Assembly (NCBI GenBank): GCA_963680875.1
Contig: OY804584.1
Span: forward strand, 97,608,031 to 97,672,030
Reading direction: 5' to 3'
DNA length: 64,000 bases
Source: Bathymodiolus brooksi
Taxonomy: Eukaryota; Mollusca; Bivalvia; Mytilida; Modiolidae
Below are positions 39,282 to 53,886 of the stretch, in pieces. Each line of letters starts with the position of its first letter. Positions within the stretch are counted from its first letter, which is position 1. The position numbers and the translations under genes were made by a program. The notes below the pieces were generated by a model that had not been told where the DNA came from, ran no database searches, and worked only from the letters and a program-made list of their open reading frames with translations.

Positions 39282-42200
39282 AGGAAGGTACAACATGTGG
39301 GTTAACTGACTACTAGCGAGGAAGGTACAACATGTGGGTTAACCGACTACTAGCGAGGAAGGTACAACATGTGGGTTAACTGACTACTAGCGAGGAAGGT
39401 ACAACATGTGGGCTAACCGACTACTAGCGAGGAAGGTACAACATGTGGGTTAACTGACTACTAGCGAGGAAGGTACAACATGTGGTTTAACCGACTAATA
39501 GCGAGGAAGGTACAACATGTCGGTTAACCGACTACTAGCGAGGAAGGTACAACATGTGGGTTAACCGACTACTAGCGAGGAAGGTACAACATGTGGGTTA
39601 ACTGACTACTAACGAGGAAGGTACAACATGTGGGTTAACTGACTACTAGCGAGGAAGGTACATGTCGGTTAACCGACTACTAGCGTGGAAGGTACAACAT
39701 GTGGGTTAACCGACTACTAACGAGGAAGGTACAATATGTCGGTTAACCGACCACTAGCGAGGAAGGTACAACATATGGGTTAACCGACTACTAGCGAGGA
39801 AGGTACAACATGTGGGTTAACTGACTACTAGCGAGGAAGGTACAACATGTGGGTTAACCGACTACTAGCGAGGAAGGTACAACATGTGGGTTAACCGACT
39901 ACTAGTGAGGAAGGTACAACATGTGAGTTAACCGACTACTAGCGAGGAAGGTACAACATGTGGGTTAACAGACTACTAGTGAGGAAGGTACAACATGTGG
40001 GTTAACCGACTACTAGCGAGGAAGGTACAACATGTGGGTTATCCGACTACTAGCGAGGAAGGTACAACATGTGGGTTAACCGACTACTGGGAGGAAGGTA
40101 CAACATGTGGGTTAACCGACCACTAGCGAGGAAGGTACAACATGTGGATTAACCGACTACTAGGAGGAAGGTACAACATGTGGGATAACCGACTACTAGG
40201 AGGAAGGTACACCATGTGGGTTAACCGACTACTAGCGAGGAAGGTACAACATATGGGTTAACCAACTACTAGCAAGGAAGGTACAACATGTGGGTTAACC
40301 GACTACTAGCGAGGAAGGTACAATATGTGGATTAATCGACTACTAGGAGGAAGGTACAACATGTGGGTTAACCGTCTACTAGGAGGAAGGTACAACATGT
40401 GGGTTAACCGACTACTAGCGAGGAAGGTACAACATGTGGGTTAACCGACTAGTAGGAGGAAGGTACAACATGTGGGTTAACTGACTACTAGCGAGGAAGG
40501 TACAACATGTGGGTTAACCGACTACTAGCGAGGAAGGTACAACATGTGGGTTAACCGACAACTAGCGAGGAAGGTACAACATGTCGGTTAACCGACTACT
40601 AGCGAGGAAGGTACAACATGTCGGTTGACCAACTACTAGCGAGGAAGGTACAACATGTGGGTTAACCGACTACTAGCGAGGAAGGTACAACATGTGGGTT
40701 AACCGACTACTAGCGAGGAAGGTACAACATGTGGGTTAACTGACTACTAGCGAGGAAGGTACAACATGTGGGTTAACGGACTACTAGCGAGGAAGGTACA
40801 ACATGTGGGTTAACTGACTACTAGCGAGGAAGGTACAACATGTGGGTTAACCGACTACTAGCGAGGAAGGTACAGCATGTGGGTTAACTGACTACTAGCG
40901 AGGAAGGTATACCATGTGGGTTAACCGACTACTAGCGAGGAAGGTACAACATGTGGGTTAACCGACTACTAGCGAGGAAGGTACAACATGTGGGTTAACC
41001 GACTACTAGCGAGGAAGGTACAACATGTGGGTTAACTGACTACTAGCGAGGAAGGTACAACATGTGGGTTAACCGACTACTAGCGAGGAAGGTACAACAT
41101 GTGGGTTAACTGACTACTAGCGAGGAAGGTACAAAATGTCGGTTAACCGACTACTAGCGAGGAAGGTACAACATGTGGGTTAACTGACTTCTAGCGAGGA
41201 AGGTACAACATGTGGGTTAACCGACTACTAGCAAGGAAGGTACAACATGTCGGTTAACCGACTACTAGCGAGGAAGGTACAACATGTGGGTTAACTGACT
41301 ACTAGCGAGGAAGGTACAACATGTGAGTTAACTGACTCATAGCGAGGAAGGTACAACATGTCGGTTAACTGACTACTAGCGAGGAAGGTACAACATGTGG
41401 GTTAACTGACTACTAGCGAGGAAGGTACAACATGTGGGTTAACTGACTACTAGCGAGGAAGGTACAACATGTGGGTTAACTGACCACTAGGAGGAAGGTA
41501 CAACATGTGGGTTAACCGACTACTAGCGAGGAAGGTACAACATGTGGGTTAACTGACTACTAGCGAGGAAGGTACAACATGTGGGTTAACTGATTACTAG
41601 CGAGGAAGGTACAACATGTGGGTTAACCGACTACTAGCGAGGAAGGTACATGTGGGTTAACTGACTACTAGCGAGGAAGGTACAACATATCGGTTAACCG
41701 ACTACTAGCGAGGAAGGTACAACATGTGGGTTAACTGACTACTAGCGAGGAAGGTACAACATGTGGGTTAACTGACTATTAGCGAGGAAGGTACAACATG
41801 TGGGTTAACCGACTACTAGAGAGGAAGGTACAACATGTGGGTTAACTGACTACTAGCGAGGAAGGTACAACATGTGGGTTAACCGACTACTAGTGAGGAA
41901 GGTACAACATGTGGGTTAACTGACTACTAGCGAGGAAGGTACAAAATGTCGGTTAACCGACTACTAGCGAGGAATGTACAACATGTGAGTTAACTGACTA
42001 CTAGCGAGGAAGATACAACATGTCGGTTAACCGACTACTAGCGATGAAGGTACAACATGTGGGTTAACTGACTACTAGCGAGGAAGGTACAACATGTGAG
42101 TTAACTGACTACTAGCGAGTAAGGTACAACATGTGGGTTAACTGACCACTAGGAGGAAGGTACAACATGTGGGTTAACTGACTACTAGCGAGGAAGGTAC

Positions 42201-43260
42201 AAAATGTCGGTTAACCTACTACTAGCGAGGAAGGTACAACATGTGGGTTAACTGACTACTAGCGAGGAAGGTACAACATGTGGGTTAACCGACTACTAGC
42301 GAGGAAGGTACAACATGTGGGTTAACTGACTACTAGCGAGGAAGGTACAACATGTGAGTTAACTGACTCATAGCGAGGAAGGTACAACATGTGGGTTAAC
42401 TGACTACTAGCGAGGAAGGTACAACATGTGGGTTAACTGACTACTAGCGAGGAAGGTACAACATGTGGGTTAACTGACTACTAGCGAGGAAGGTACAACA
42501 TGTGGGTTAACTGACCACTAGGAGGAAGGTACAACATGTGGGTTAACCGACTACTAGCGAGGAAGGTACAACATGTGGGTTAACTGACTACTAGCGAGGA
42601 AGGTACAACATGTGGGTTAACTGATTACTAGCGAGGAAGGTACAACATGTGGGTTAACCGACTACTAGCGAGGAAGGTACAACATGTGGGTTAACTGACT
42701 ACTAGCGAGGAAGGTACAACATATCGGTTAACCGACTACTAGCGAGGAAGGTACAACATGTGGGTTAACTGACTACTAGCGAGGAAGGTACAACATGTGG
42801 GTTAACTGACTACTAGCGAGGAAGGTACAACATGTGGGTTAACCGACTACTAGAGAGGAAGGTACAACATGTGGGTTAACTGACTACTAGCGAGGAAGGT
42901 ACAACATGTGGGTTAACCGACTACTAGCGAGGAAGGTACAACATGTGGGTTAACTGACTACTAGCGAGGAAGGTACAAAATGTCGGTTAACCGACTACTA
43001 GCGAGGAAGGTACAACATGTGAGTTAACTGACTACTAGCGAGGAAGGTACAACATGTGGGTTAACCGACTACTAGCGAGGAAGGTACAACATGTCGGTTA
43101 ACCGACTACTAGCGAGGAAGGTACAACATGTGGGTTAACTGACTACTAGCGAGGAAGGTACAACATGTGAGTTAACTGACTACTAGCGAGGAAGGTACAA
43201 CATGTGGGTTAACCGACTACTAGCGAGGAAGGTACAACATGTGGGTTAACTGACTACTAG
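39282..43260 (+). repeat. Diverged mosaic satellite segment
   Basis: This segment keeps a faint block-A order: ACCATG at 40,211 against 6,878 in A, and the GAGTTAACTGACTCAT marker at 41,325 against 7,955 (offset about 33,333-33,370). Many units differ. It includes two 34-bp units (39,640 and 41,628) and a local tandem duplication. All of it is satellite; no other sequence type is present. Confidence 0.72.
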
Positions 43261-43388
43261 CAAGGAAAGTACAGCATGTGGGTTAACCGACTACTAGCGA
43301 GGAAGGTACAACATTTGGGTTAACTGACTACTAGCGAGGAAGGTACAAAATGTAGGTTAACCGACTACTAGCGAGGAAGGTACAACAT
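41325..43388 (+). repeat. Local tandem duplication of about 1.03 kb
   Basis: Markers repeat 1,031-1,034 bp apart: GAGTTAACTGACTCAT 41,325/42,356; CATATCGG 41,686/42,720; TAGAGAGG 41,817/42,851; CAAAATGTCGG 41,942/42,976. The change of three bases matches the 34-bp unit at 41,628-41,661, whose partner is full length. The truncation therefore arose after the duplication or was repaired in one copy. Edges are approximate. Confidence 0.8.
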
Positions 43389-46300
43389 GTGGGTTAACTG
43401 ACTACTAGCGAGGAAGGTACAACATGTGGGTTAACCGACTACTAGGAGGAAGGTACAACATGTCGGTTAACCGACTACTAGCGAGGAAGGTACAACATGT
43501 GGGTTAACTGACTACTAGCGAGGAAGGTACAACATGTGTGCTAACTGACTACTAGCGAGGAAGGGACAACATGTCGGTTAACTGACTACTAGCGAGGAAG
43601 GTACAACATGTGGGTTAACTGACTACTAGCGAGGAAGGTACAACATGTGGGTTAACTGACTACTAGTGAGGAAGGTACAACATGTGGGTTAACTGACCAC
43701 TAGGAGGAAGGTACAACATGTGGGTTAACCGACTACTAGCGAGGAAGGTACAACATGTGGGTTAACTGATTACTAGCGAGGAAGGTACAACATGTGGGTT
43801 AACCGACTACTAGCGAGGAAAGTACAACATGTGGGTTAACTGACTACTAGCGAGGAAGGTACAACATGTCGGTTAACTGACTACTAGCGAGGAAGGTACA
43901 ACATGTGGGTTAACTGACTACTAGCGAGGAAGGTACAACATGTGGGTTAACCGACTACTAGCGAGGAAGGTACAACTTGTGGGTTAACCGACTACTAGCG
44001 AGGAAGGTACAACATGTGGGTTAACTGACTACTAGCGAGGAAGGTACAACATGTGGGTTAACTGACTACTAGCGAGGAAGGTACAACATGTGGGTTAACC
44101 GACTACTAGCGAGGAAGGTACAACATGTCGGTTAACTGACTACTAGTGAGGAAGATACAACATGTGGGTTAACCGACTAATAGCAAGGAAGGTACAACAT
44201 ATCGGTTAACCGACTACTAGCGAGGAAGGTACAACATGTGGATTAACCGACTACTAGCGAGGAAGGTACAACATGTGGGTTAACTGACTACTAGCGAGGA
44301 AGGTACAACATGTGGGTTAACCGACTACTAGCGAGGAAGGTACAACATGTCGGTTAACCGACTACTAGCGTGGAAGGTACAACATGTGGGTTAACCGACT
44401 ACTAGCGAGGAAGGTACAACATGTCGGTTAACCGACTACTAGCGAGGAAGGTACAACATGTGGGTTAACCGACTACTAGCGAGGAAGGTACAACATGTGG
44501 GTTAACTGACTACTATCGAGGAAGGTACAACATGTGGGTTAACGACTACTAGCGAGGAAGGTACAACATGTGGGTTAACCGACTACTAGTGAGGAAGGTA
44601 CAACATGTGGGTTAACCGACTACTAGCGAGGAAGGTACAACATGTGGGTTAACTGACTACTAGCGAGGAAGGTACAACATGTGGGTTAACCGACTACTAG
44701 CGAAGAAGGTACAAAATGTGGGTTATCCGACTACTAGCGAGGAAGGTACAACATGTGGGTTAACCGACTACTAGGAGGAAGGTACAACATGTGGGTTAAC
44801 TGACTACTAGCGAGGAAGGTACAACATGTGAGTTAACTGACTACTAGCGAGGAAGGTACAACATGTGGGTTAACTGACTACTAGGAGGAAGGTACAACAT
44901 GTGGGTTAACCGACTACTAGCGAGGAAGGTACAACATGTGGGTTAACTGACTACTAGCGAGGAAAGTACAACATGTGGGTTAACCGACTACTAGCGAGGA
45001 AGGTACAACATGTGGGTTAACTGACTACTAGCGAGGAAGGTACAAAATGTCGGTTAACCGACTACTAGCGAGGAAGGTACAACATGTAGGTTAACTGACT
45101 ACTAGCGAGGAAGGTACAACATGTGGGTTAACCGACTACTAGGAGGAAGGTACAACATGTCGGTTAACCGACTACTAGCGAGGAAGGTACAACATGTGGG
45201 TTAACTGACTACTAGCGAGGAAGGTACAACATGTGTGTTAACTGACTACTAGCGAGGAAGGTACAACATGTGGGTTAACTGACTACTAGTGAGGAAGGTA
45301 CAACATGTGGGTTAACTGACTACTAGGAGGAAGGTACAACATGTGGGTTAACCGACTACTAGCGAGGAAGGTACAACATGTGGGTTAACTGATTACTAGC
45401 GAGGAAGGTACAACATGTGGGTTAACCAACTACTAGCGAGGAAAGTACAACATGTGGGTTAACTGACTACTAGCGAGGAAGGTACAACATGTCGGTTAAC
45501 CGACTACTAGCGAGGAAGGTACAACATGTGGGTTAACTGACTACTAGCGAGGAAGGTACAACATGTGGGTTAACCGACTACTAGCGAGGAAGGTACAACT
45601 TGTGGGTTAACCGACTACTAGCGAGGAAGGTACAACATGTGGGTTAACTGACTACTAGCGAGGAAGGTACAACATGTGGGTTAACTGACTACTAGCGAGG
45701 AAGGTACAACATGTGGGTTAACCGACCACTAGGAGGAAGGTACAACATGTGGGTTAACTGACTACTAGCGAGGAAGGTACAACATGTGGGTTAACTGACT
45801 ACTAGGAGGAAGGTACAACATGTGGGTTAACTGACTACTACCGAGGAAGGTACAACATGTGGGTTAACTGACTACTAGCGAGGAAGGTACAACATGTGGG
45901 TTAACCGACTACTAGGAGGAAGGTACAACATGTGGGTTAACCGACTACTAGCGAGAAAGGTACAACATGTGGGTTAACTGACTACTAGCGAGGAAGGTAC
46001 AACATGTGGGTTAACCGACTACTAGCGAGGAAGGTACAACATGTGGGTTAACCGACTACTAGCGAGGAAGGTACAACATGTGGGTTAACTGACTACTAGC
46101 GAGGAAGGTACAACATGTGGGTTAACTGACTACTAAAGAGGAAGGTACAACATGTGGGTTAACCGACTACTAGGAGGAAGGTACAACATGTGGATTAACC
46201 GAATACTAGTGAGGAAGGTACAACATGTGGGTTAACTGACTACTAGCAAGGAAGGTACAACATGTGGGTTAACTGACTACTAGCGAGGAAGGTACAACAT

Positions 46301-48394
46301 GTGGGTTAACCGACTACTAGTGAGGAAGGTACAACATGTGGGTTAACCGACTACTAGGAGGAAGGTACAACATATGGATTAACCGACTACTAGCGAGGAA
46401 GGTACAACTTGTGGGTTAACCGACTACTAGCGAGGAAGGTACAACATGTGGGTTAACTGACTACTAGCGAGGAAGGTACAACATGTGGGTTAACTGACTA
46501 CTAGCGAGGAAGGTACAACATGTGGGTTAACCGACTACTAGCGAGGAAGGTACAACATGTGGGTTAACCGACTACTAGCAAGGAAGGTACAACTTGTGGG
46601 TTAACCGACTACTAGCGAGGAAGGTACAACATGTGGGTTAACTGACTACTAGCGAGGAAGGTACAACATGTGGGTTAACTGACTACTAGCGAGGAAGGTA
46701 CAACATGTGGGTTAACCGACTACTAGCGAGGAAGGTACAACATGTGGGTTAACTGACTACTAGCGAGGAAGGTACAACATGTGGGTTAACCGACTACTAG
46801 CGAGGAAGGTACAACATGTGGGTTAACTGACTACTAGCGAGAAAGGTACAACATGTGGGTTAACCGACTAATAGCGAGGAAGGTACAACATGTCGGTTAA
46901 CCGACTACTAGCGAGGAAGGTACAACAAGTGGGTTAACCGACTACTAGCGAGGAAGGTACAACATGTGGGTTAACTGACTGCTAGCGAGGAAGGTACAAC
47001 ATGTGGGTTAATCGACTACTAGCGAGGAAGGTTCAACATGTCGGTTTACCGACTACAAGCGTGGAAGGTACAACATGTGGGTTAACCGACTACTAGCGAG
47101 GAAGGTACAACATGTCGGTTAACCGACTACTAGCGAGGAAGGTACAACATGTCGGTTAACCGACTACTAGCGAGGAAGGTACAACATGTGGGTTAACTGA
47201 CTACTAGTGAGGAAGGTACAACATGTGGGTTAACCGACTACTAGCGAGGAAGGTACAACATGTGGGTTAACCGACTACTAGTGAGGAAGGTACAACATGT
47301 GGGTTAACCGACTACTAGCGAGGAAGGTACAACATGTGGGTTAACTGACTACTAGCGAGGAAGGTACAACATGTGGGTTAACCGACTACTAGCGAGGAAG
47401 GTACAACATGTGGGTTATCCGACTACTAGCGAGGAAGGTACAACATGTGGGTTAACCGACTACTAGGAGGAAGGTACAACATGTGGGTTAACCGACTACT
47501 AGGAGGAAGGTACAACATGTGGGTTAACCGACTACTAGGAGGAAGGTACAACATGTGGGTTAACTGACTACTAGGAGGAAGGTACAACATGTGGGTTAAC
47601 TGACTACTACCGAGGAAGGTACAACATGTGGGTTAACCGACTACTAGCGAGGAAGGTACAACATGTGGGTTAACCGACTACTAGCGAGAAAGGTACAACA
47701 TGTGGGTTAACTGACTACTAGCGAGGAAGGTACAACATGTGGGTTAACCGACTACTAGCGAGGAAGGTACAACATGTGGGTTAACCGACTACTAGCGAGG
47801 AAGGTACAACATGTGGGTTAACTGACTACTAGCGAGGAAAGTACAACATGTGGGTTAACTGACTACTAGCGAGGAAGGTACAACATGTGGGTTAACCGAC
47901 TACTAGGAGGAAGGTACAACATGTGGATTAACCGACTACTAGGAGGAAGGTACAACATGTGGGTTAACTGACTACTAGCGAGGAAAGTACAACATGTGGG
48001 TTAACTGACTACTAGCGAGGAAGGTACAACATGTGGGTTAACTGACTACTAGCAAGGAAGGTACAACATGTGGGTTAACTGACTACTAGCAAGGAAGGTA
48101 CAACATGTGGGTTAACCGACTACTAGCGAGGAAGGTACAACATATGGGTTAACTGACTACTAGCGAGGAAGGTACAACATGTGGGTTAACCGACTACTAG
48201 TGAGGAAGGTACAACATGTGGGTTAACCGACTACTAGGAGGAAGGTACAACATATGGATTAACCGACTACTAGCGAGGAAGGTACAACATGTGGGTTAAC
48301 CGACTATTAGCGAGGAAGGTACAACATGTGGGTTAACCGACTACTAGCGAGGAAGGTACAACATGTGGGTTAACCGACTACTAGCGAGGAAGGT
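43261..48394 (+). repeat. First P-type domain
   Basis: This domain shares order with 48,862 onward at offset 5,601: AGTACAGCATG and ACATTTGGG (43,311/48,912), GGGACAACATG (43,563/49,164), and the unit lacking base 1 (44,541/50,142). Two P subrepeats can be seen (GTGTGCTAAC at 43,536 and GTGTGTTAAC at 45,233, 1,697 bp apart). The second has lost the GGGACAAC unit. From about 45,722 the order changes to one shared with 53,131 onward (offset 7,409) and, more loosely, with block A near 4,000-6,500. Confidence 0.8.
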
Positions 48395-49163
48395 ACAACA
48401 TGTGGGTTAACCGACTACTAGCGAGGAAGGTACAACATGTGGGTTAACCGACAACTACCGAGGAAGGTACAACATGTGGGTTAACCAACTACTAGGAGGA
48501 AGGTACAACATGTGGGTTAACTGACTACTAGTGAGGAAGGTATAACATGTGGGTTAACCGACTACTAGCGAGGAAGGTACAACATGTGGGTTAACCGACT
48601 ACTAGGAGGAAGGTACAACATGTGGGTTAACCAACTACTAGGAGGAAGGTACAACATGTGGGTTAACCAACTACTAGCGAGGAAGGTACAACATGTGGGT
48701 TAACCAACTACTAAGAGGAAGGTACAACATGTGGGTTAACCGACTACTAGCGAGGAAGGTACAACATGTGGGTTAACCGACTACTAGCGAGGAAGGTACA
48801 ACATGTGGGCTAACCGACTACTAGCGAGGAAGGTACAACATGTGGGTTAACTGACTACTAGCGAGGAAAGTACAGCATGTGGGTTAACCGACTACTAGCG
48901 AGGAAGGTACAACATTTGGGTTAACTGACTACTAGCGAGGAAGGTACAAAATGTAGGTTAACCGACTACTAGCGAGGAAGGTACAACATGTGGGTTAAAT
49001 GACTACTAGCGAGGAAGGTACAACATGTGGGTTAACCGACTACTAGGAGGAAGGTACAACATGTCGGTTAACCGACTACTAGCGAGGAAGGTACAACATG
49101 TGGGTTAACTGACTACTAGCGAGGAAGGTACAACATGTGTGTTAACTGACTACTAGCGAGGAA

Positions 49164-52100
49164 GGGACAACATGTCGGTTAACTGACTACTAGCGAGGAA
49201 GGTACAACATGTGGGTTAACTGACTACTAGCGAGGAAGGTACAACATGTGGGTTAACTGACTACTAGTGAGGAAGGTACAACATGTGGGTTAACTGACCA
49301 CTAGGAGGAAGGTACAACATGTGGGTTAACCGACTACTAGCGAGGAAGGTACAACATGTGGGTTAACTGATTACTAGCGAGGAAGGTACAACATGTGGGT
49401 TAACCGACTACTAGCGAGGAAAGTACAACATGTGGGTTAACTGACTACTAGCGAGGAAGGTACAACATGTCGGTTAACTGACTACTAGCGAGGAAGGTAC
49501 AACATGTGGGTTAACTGACTACTAGCGAGGAAGGTACAACATGTGGGTTAACCGACTACTAGCGAGGAAGGTACAACTTGTGGGTTAACCGACTACTAGC
49601 GAGGAAGGTACAACATGTGGGTTAACTGACTACTAGCGAGGAAGGTACAACATGTGGGTTAACTGACTACTAGCGAGGAAGGTACAACATGTGGGTTAAC
49701 CGACTACTAGCGAGGAAGGTACAACATGTCGGTTAACTGACTACTAGTGAGGAAGATACAACATGTGGGTTAACCGACTAATAGCAAGGAAGGTACAACA
49801 TATCGGTTAACCGACTACTAGCGAGGAAGGTACAACATGTGGGTTAACCGACTACTAGCGAGGAAGGTACAACATGTGGGTTAACTGACTACTAGCGAGG
49901 AAGGTACAACATGTGGGTTAACCGACTACTAGCGAGGAAGGTACAACATGTCGGTTAACCGACTACTAGCGTGGAAGGTACAACATGTGGGTTAACCGAC
50001 TACTAGCGAGGAAGGTACAACATGTCGGTTAACCGACTACTAGCGAGGAAGGTACAACATGTGGGTTAACCGACTACTAGCGAGGAAGGTACAAAATGTG
50101 GGTTAACTGACTACTATCGAGGAAGGTACAACATGTGGGTTAACGACTACTAGCGAGGAAGGTACAACATGTGGGTTAACCGACTACTAGTGAGGAAGGT
50201 ACAACATGTGGGTTAACCGACTACTAGCGAGGAAGGTACAACATGTGGGTTAACTGACTACTAGCGAGGAAGGTACAACATGTGGGTTAACCGACTACTA
50301 GCGAAGAAGGTACAAAATGTGGGTTATCCGACTACTAGCGAGGAAGGTACAACATGTGGGTTAACCGACTACTAGGAGGAAGGTACAACATGTGGGTTAA
50401 CTGACTACTAGCGAGGAAGGTACAACATGTGAGTTAACTGACTACTAGCGAGGAAGGTACAACATGTGGGTTAACTGACTACTAGGAGGAAGGTACAACA
50501 TGTGGGTTAACCGACTACTAGCGAGGAAGGTACAACATGTGGGTTAACTGACTACTAGCGAGGAAAGTACAACATGTGGGTTAACCGACTACTAGCGAGG
50601 AAGGTACAACATGTGGGTTAACTGACTACTAGCGAGGAAGGTACAAAATGTCGGTTAACCGACTACTAGCGAGGAAGGTACAACATGTGGGTTAACTGAC
50701 TACTAGCGAGGAAGGTACAACATGTGGGTTAACCGACTACTAGGAGGAAGGTACAACATGTCGGTTAACCGACTACTAGCGAGGAAGGTACAACATGTGG
50801 GTTAACTGACTACTAGCGAGGAAGGTACAACATGTGTGTTAACTGACTACTAGCGAGGAAGGGACAACATGTCGGTTAACTGACTACTAGCGAGGAAGGT
50901 ACAACATGTGGGTTAACTGACTACTAGCGAGGAAGGTACAACATGTGGGTTAACTGACTACTAGTGAGGAAGGTACAACATGTGGGTTAACTGACTACTA
51001 GGAGGAAGGTACAACATGTGGGTTAACCGACTACTAGCAAGGAAGGTACAACATGTGGGTTAACTGATTACTAGCGAGGAAGGTACAACATGTGGGTTAA
51101 CCAACTACTAGCGAGGAAAGTACAACATGTGGGTTAACTGACTACTAGCGAGGAAGGTACAACATGTCGGTTAACCGACTACTAGCGAGGAAGGTACAAC
51201 ATGTCGGTTAACTGACTACTAGCGAGGAAGGTACAACATGTGGGTTAACTGACTACTAGCGAGGAAGGTACAACATGTGGGTTAACCGACTACTAGCGAG
51301 GAAGGTACAACTTGTGGGTTAACCGACTACTAGCGAGGAAGGTACAACATGTGGGTTAACTGACTACTAGCGAGGAAGGTACAACATGTGGGTTAACTGA
51401 CTACTAGCGAGGAAGGTACAACATGTGGGTTAACCGACTACTAGCGAGGAAGGTACAACATGTCGGTTAACTGACTACTAGTGAGGAAGATACAACATGT
51501 GGGTTAACCGACTAATAGCAAGGAAGGTACAACATATCGGTTAACCGACTACTAGCGAGGAAGGTACAACATGTGGGTTAACCGACTACTAGCGAGGAAG
51601 GTACAACATGTGGGTTAACTGACTACTAGCGAGGAAGGTACAACATGTGGGTTAACCGACTACTAGCGAGGAAGGTACAACATGTCGGTTAACCGACTAC
51701 TAGCGTGGAAGGTACAACATGTGGGTTAACCGACTACTAGCGAGGAAGGTACAACATGTCGGTTAACCGACTACTAGCGAGGAAGGTACAACATGTGGGT
51801 TAACCGACTACTAGCGAGGAAGGTACAAAATGTGGGTTAACTGACTACTATCGAGGAAGGTACAACATGTGGGTTAACGACTACTAGCGAGGAAGGTACA
51901 ACATGTGGGTTAACCGACTACTAGTGAGGAAGGTACAACATGTGGGTTAACCGACTACTAGCGAGGAAGGTACAACATGTGGGTTAACTGACTACTAGCG
52001 AGGAAGGTACAACATGTGGGTTAACCGACTACTAGCGAAGAAGGTACAAAATGTGGGTTATCCGACTACTAGCGAGGAAGGTACAACATGTGGGTTAACC

Positions 52101-52594
52101 GACTACTAGGAGGAAGGTACAACATGTGGGTTAACTGACTACTAGCGAGGAAGGTACAACATGTGAGTTAACTGACTACTAGCGAGGAAGGTACAACATG
52201 TGGGTTAACTGACTACTAGGAGGAAGGTACAACATGTGGGTTAACCGACTACTAGCGAGGAAGGTACAACATGTGGGTTAACTGACTACTAGCGAGGAAA
52301 GTACAACATGTGGGTTAACCGACTACTAGCGAGGAAGGTACAACATGTGGGTTAACTGACTACTAGCGAGGAAGGTACAAAATGTCGGTTAACCGACTAC
52401 TAGCGAGGAAGGTACAACATGTGGGTTAACTGACTACTAGCGAGGAAGGTACAACATGTGGGTTAACCGACTACTAGGAGGAAGGTACAACATGTCGGTT
52501 AACCGACTACTAGCGAGGAAGGTACAACATGTGGGTTAACTGACTACTAGCGAGGAAGGTACAACATGTGTGTTAACTGACTACTAGCGAGGAA
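49164..52594 (+). repeat. Two tandem copies of higher-order repeat P
   Basis: Copy 1 is 49,164-50,860 (1,697 bp) and copy 2 is 50,861-52,594 (1,734 bp). They differ in length by one 37-bp unit. Shared markers include GGGACAAC, GAGGAAGATACAAC followed by the CGACTAATAGCAAGG unit, CATATCGG, the base-1-deleted unit (50,142/51,876), and AGCGAAGAAGGTAC followed by TTATCC. The limits given run marker to marker, since a tandem repeat has no fixed start. Confidence 0.87.
50142..50148 (+). repeat. Marker: unit lacking base 1 (AACGACTAC)
   Basis: GGTTAAC is followed directly by GACTACTAG, so the variable base 1 is absent and the unit is 36 bp for a different reason than usual. Copies occur at 44,541, 50,142, 51,876 and 55,634, once per complete P subrepeat. 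It is a clean marker for counting P copies. Confidence 0.85.
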
Positions 52595-53886
52595 GGGACA
52601 ACATGTCGGTTAACTGACTACTAGCGAGGAAGGTACAACATGTGGGTTAACTGACTACTAGCGAGGAAGGTACAACATGTGGGTTAACTGACTACTAGTG
52701 AGGAAGGTACAACATGTGGGTTAACTGACTACTAGGAGGAAGGTACAACATGTGGGTTAACCGACTACTAGCAAGGAAGGTACAACATGTGGGTTAACTG
52801 ATTACTAGCGAGGAAGGTACAACATGTGGGTTAACCAACTACTAGCGAGGAAAGTACAACATGTGGGTTAACTGACTACTAGCGAGGAAGGTACAACATG
52901 TCGGTTAACCGACTACTAGCGAGGAAGGTACAACATTTGGGTTAACTGACTACTAGCGAGTAAGGTACAACATGTGGGTTAACCGACTACTAGTGAGGAA
53001 GGTACAACTTGTGGGTTAACCGACTACTAGCGAGGAAGGTACAACATGTGGGTTAACTGACTACTAGCGAGGAAGGTACAACATGTGGGTTAACTGACTA
53101 CTAGCGAGGAAGGTACAACATGTGGGTTAACCGACCACTAGGAGGAAGGTACAACATGTGGGTTAACTGACTACTAGCGAGGAAGGTACAACATGTGGGT
53201 TAACTGACTACTAGGAGGAAGGTACAACATGTGGGTTAACTGACTACTACCGAGGAAGGTACAACATGTGGGTTAACTGACTACTAGTGAGGAAGGTACA
53301 ACATGTGGGTTAACCGACTACTAGGAGGAAGGTACAACATGTGGGTTAACCGACTACTAGCGAGAAAGGTACAACATGTGGGTTAACTGACTACTAGCGA
53401 GGAAGGTACAACATGTGGGTTAACCGACTACTAGCGAGGAAGGTACAACATGTGGGTTAACCGACTACTAGCGAGGAAGGTACAACATGTGGGTTAACTG
53501 ACTACTAGCGAGGAAGGTACAACATGTGGGTTAACTGACTACTAAAGAGGAAGGTACAACATGTGGGTTAACCGACTACTAGGAGGAAGGTACAACATGT
53601 GGATTAACCGAATACTAGTGAGGAAGGTACAACATGTGGGTTAACTGACTACTAGCAAGGAAGGTACAACATGTGGGTTAACTGACTACTAGCGAGGAAG
53701 GTACAACATGTGGGTTAACCGACTACTAGTGAGGAAGGTACAACATGTGGGTTAACCGACTACTAGGAGGAAGGTACAACATATGGATTAACCGACTACT
53801 AGCGAGGAAGGTACAACATGTGGGTTAAGTGATTACTAGCGAGGAAGGTACAACATGTGGGTTAACCGACTACTAGCAAGGAAGGT

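Larger units (their letters stand above)
48395..53886 (+). repeat. 5,492-bp superblock with three P markers
   Basis: The superblock is bounded by the repeat of its own start. ACAACTACC at 48,451 recurs at 53,943, TATAAC at 48,541 recurs at 54,033, and GGGACAAC at 49,164 and 50,861 recurs at 54,656 and 56,353 (all +5,492). Inside it the GGGACAAC unit occurs at 49,164, 50,861 and 52,595, spaced 1,697 and 1,734 bp (46 and 47 units), which defines subrepeat P. The last part (about 52,930-53,886) is shared with 45,680-46,480. Confidence 0.87.
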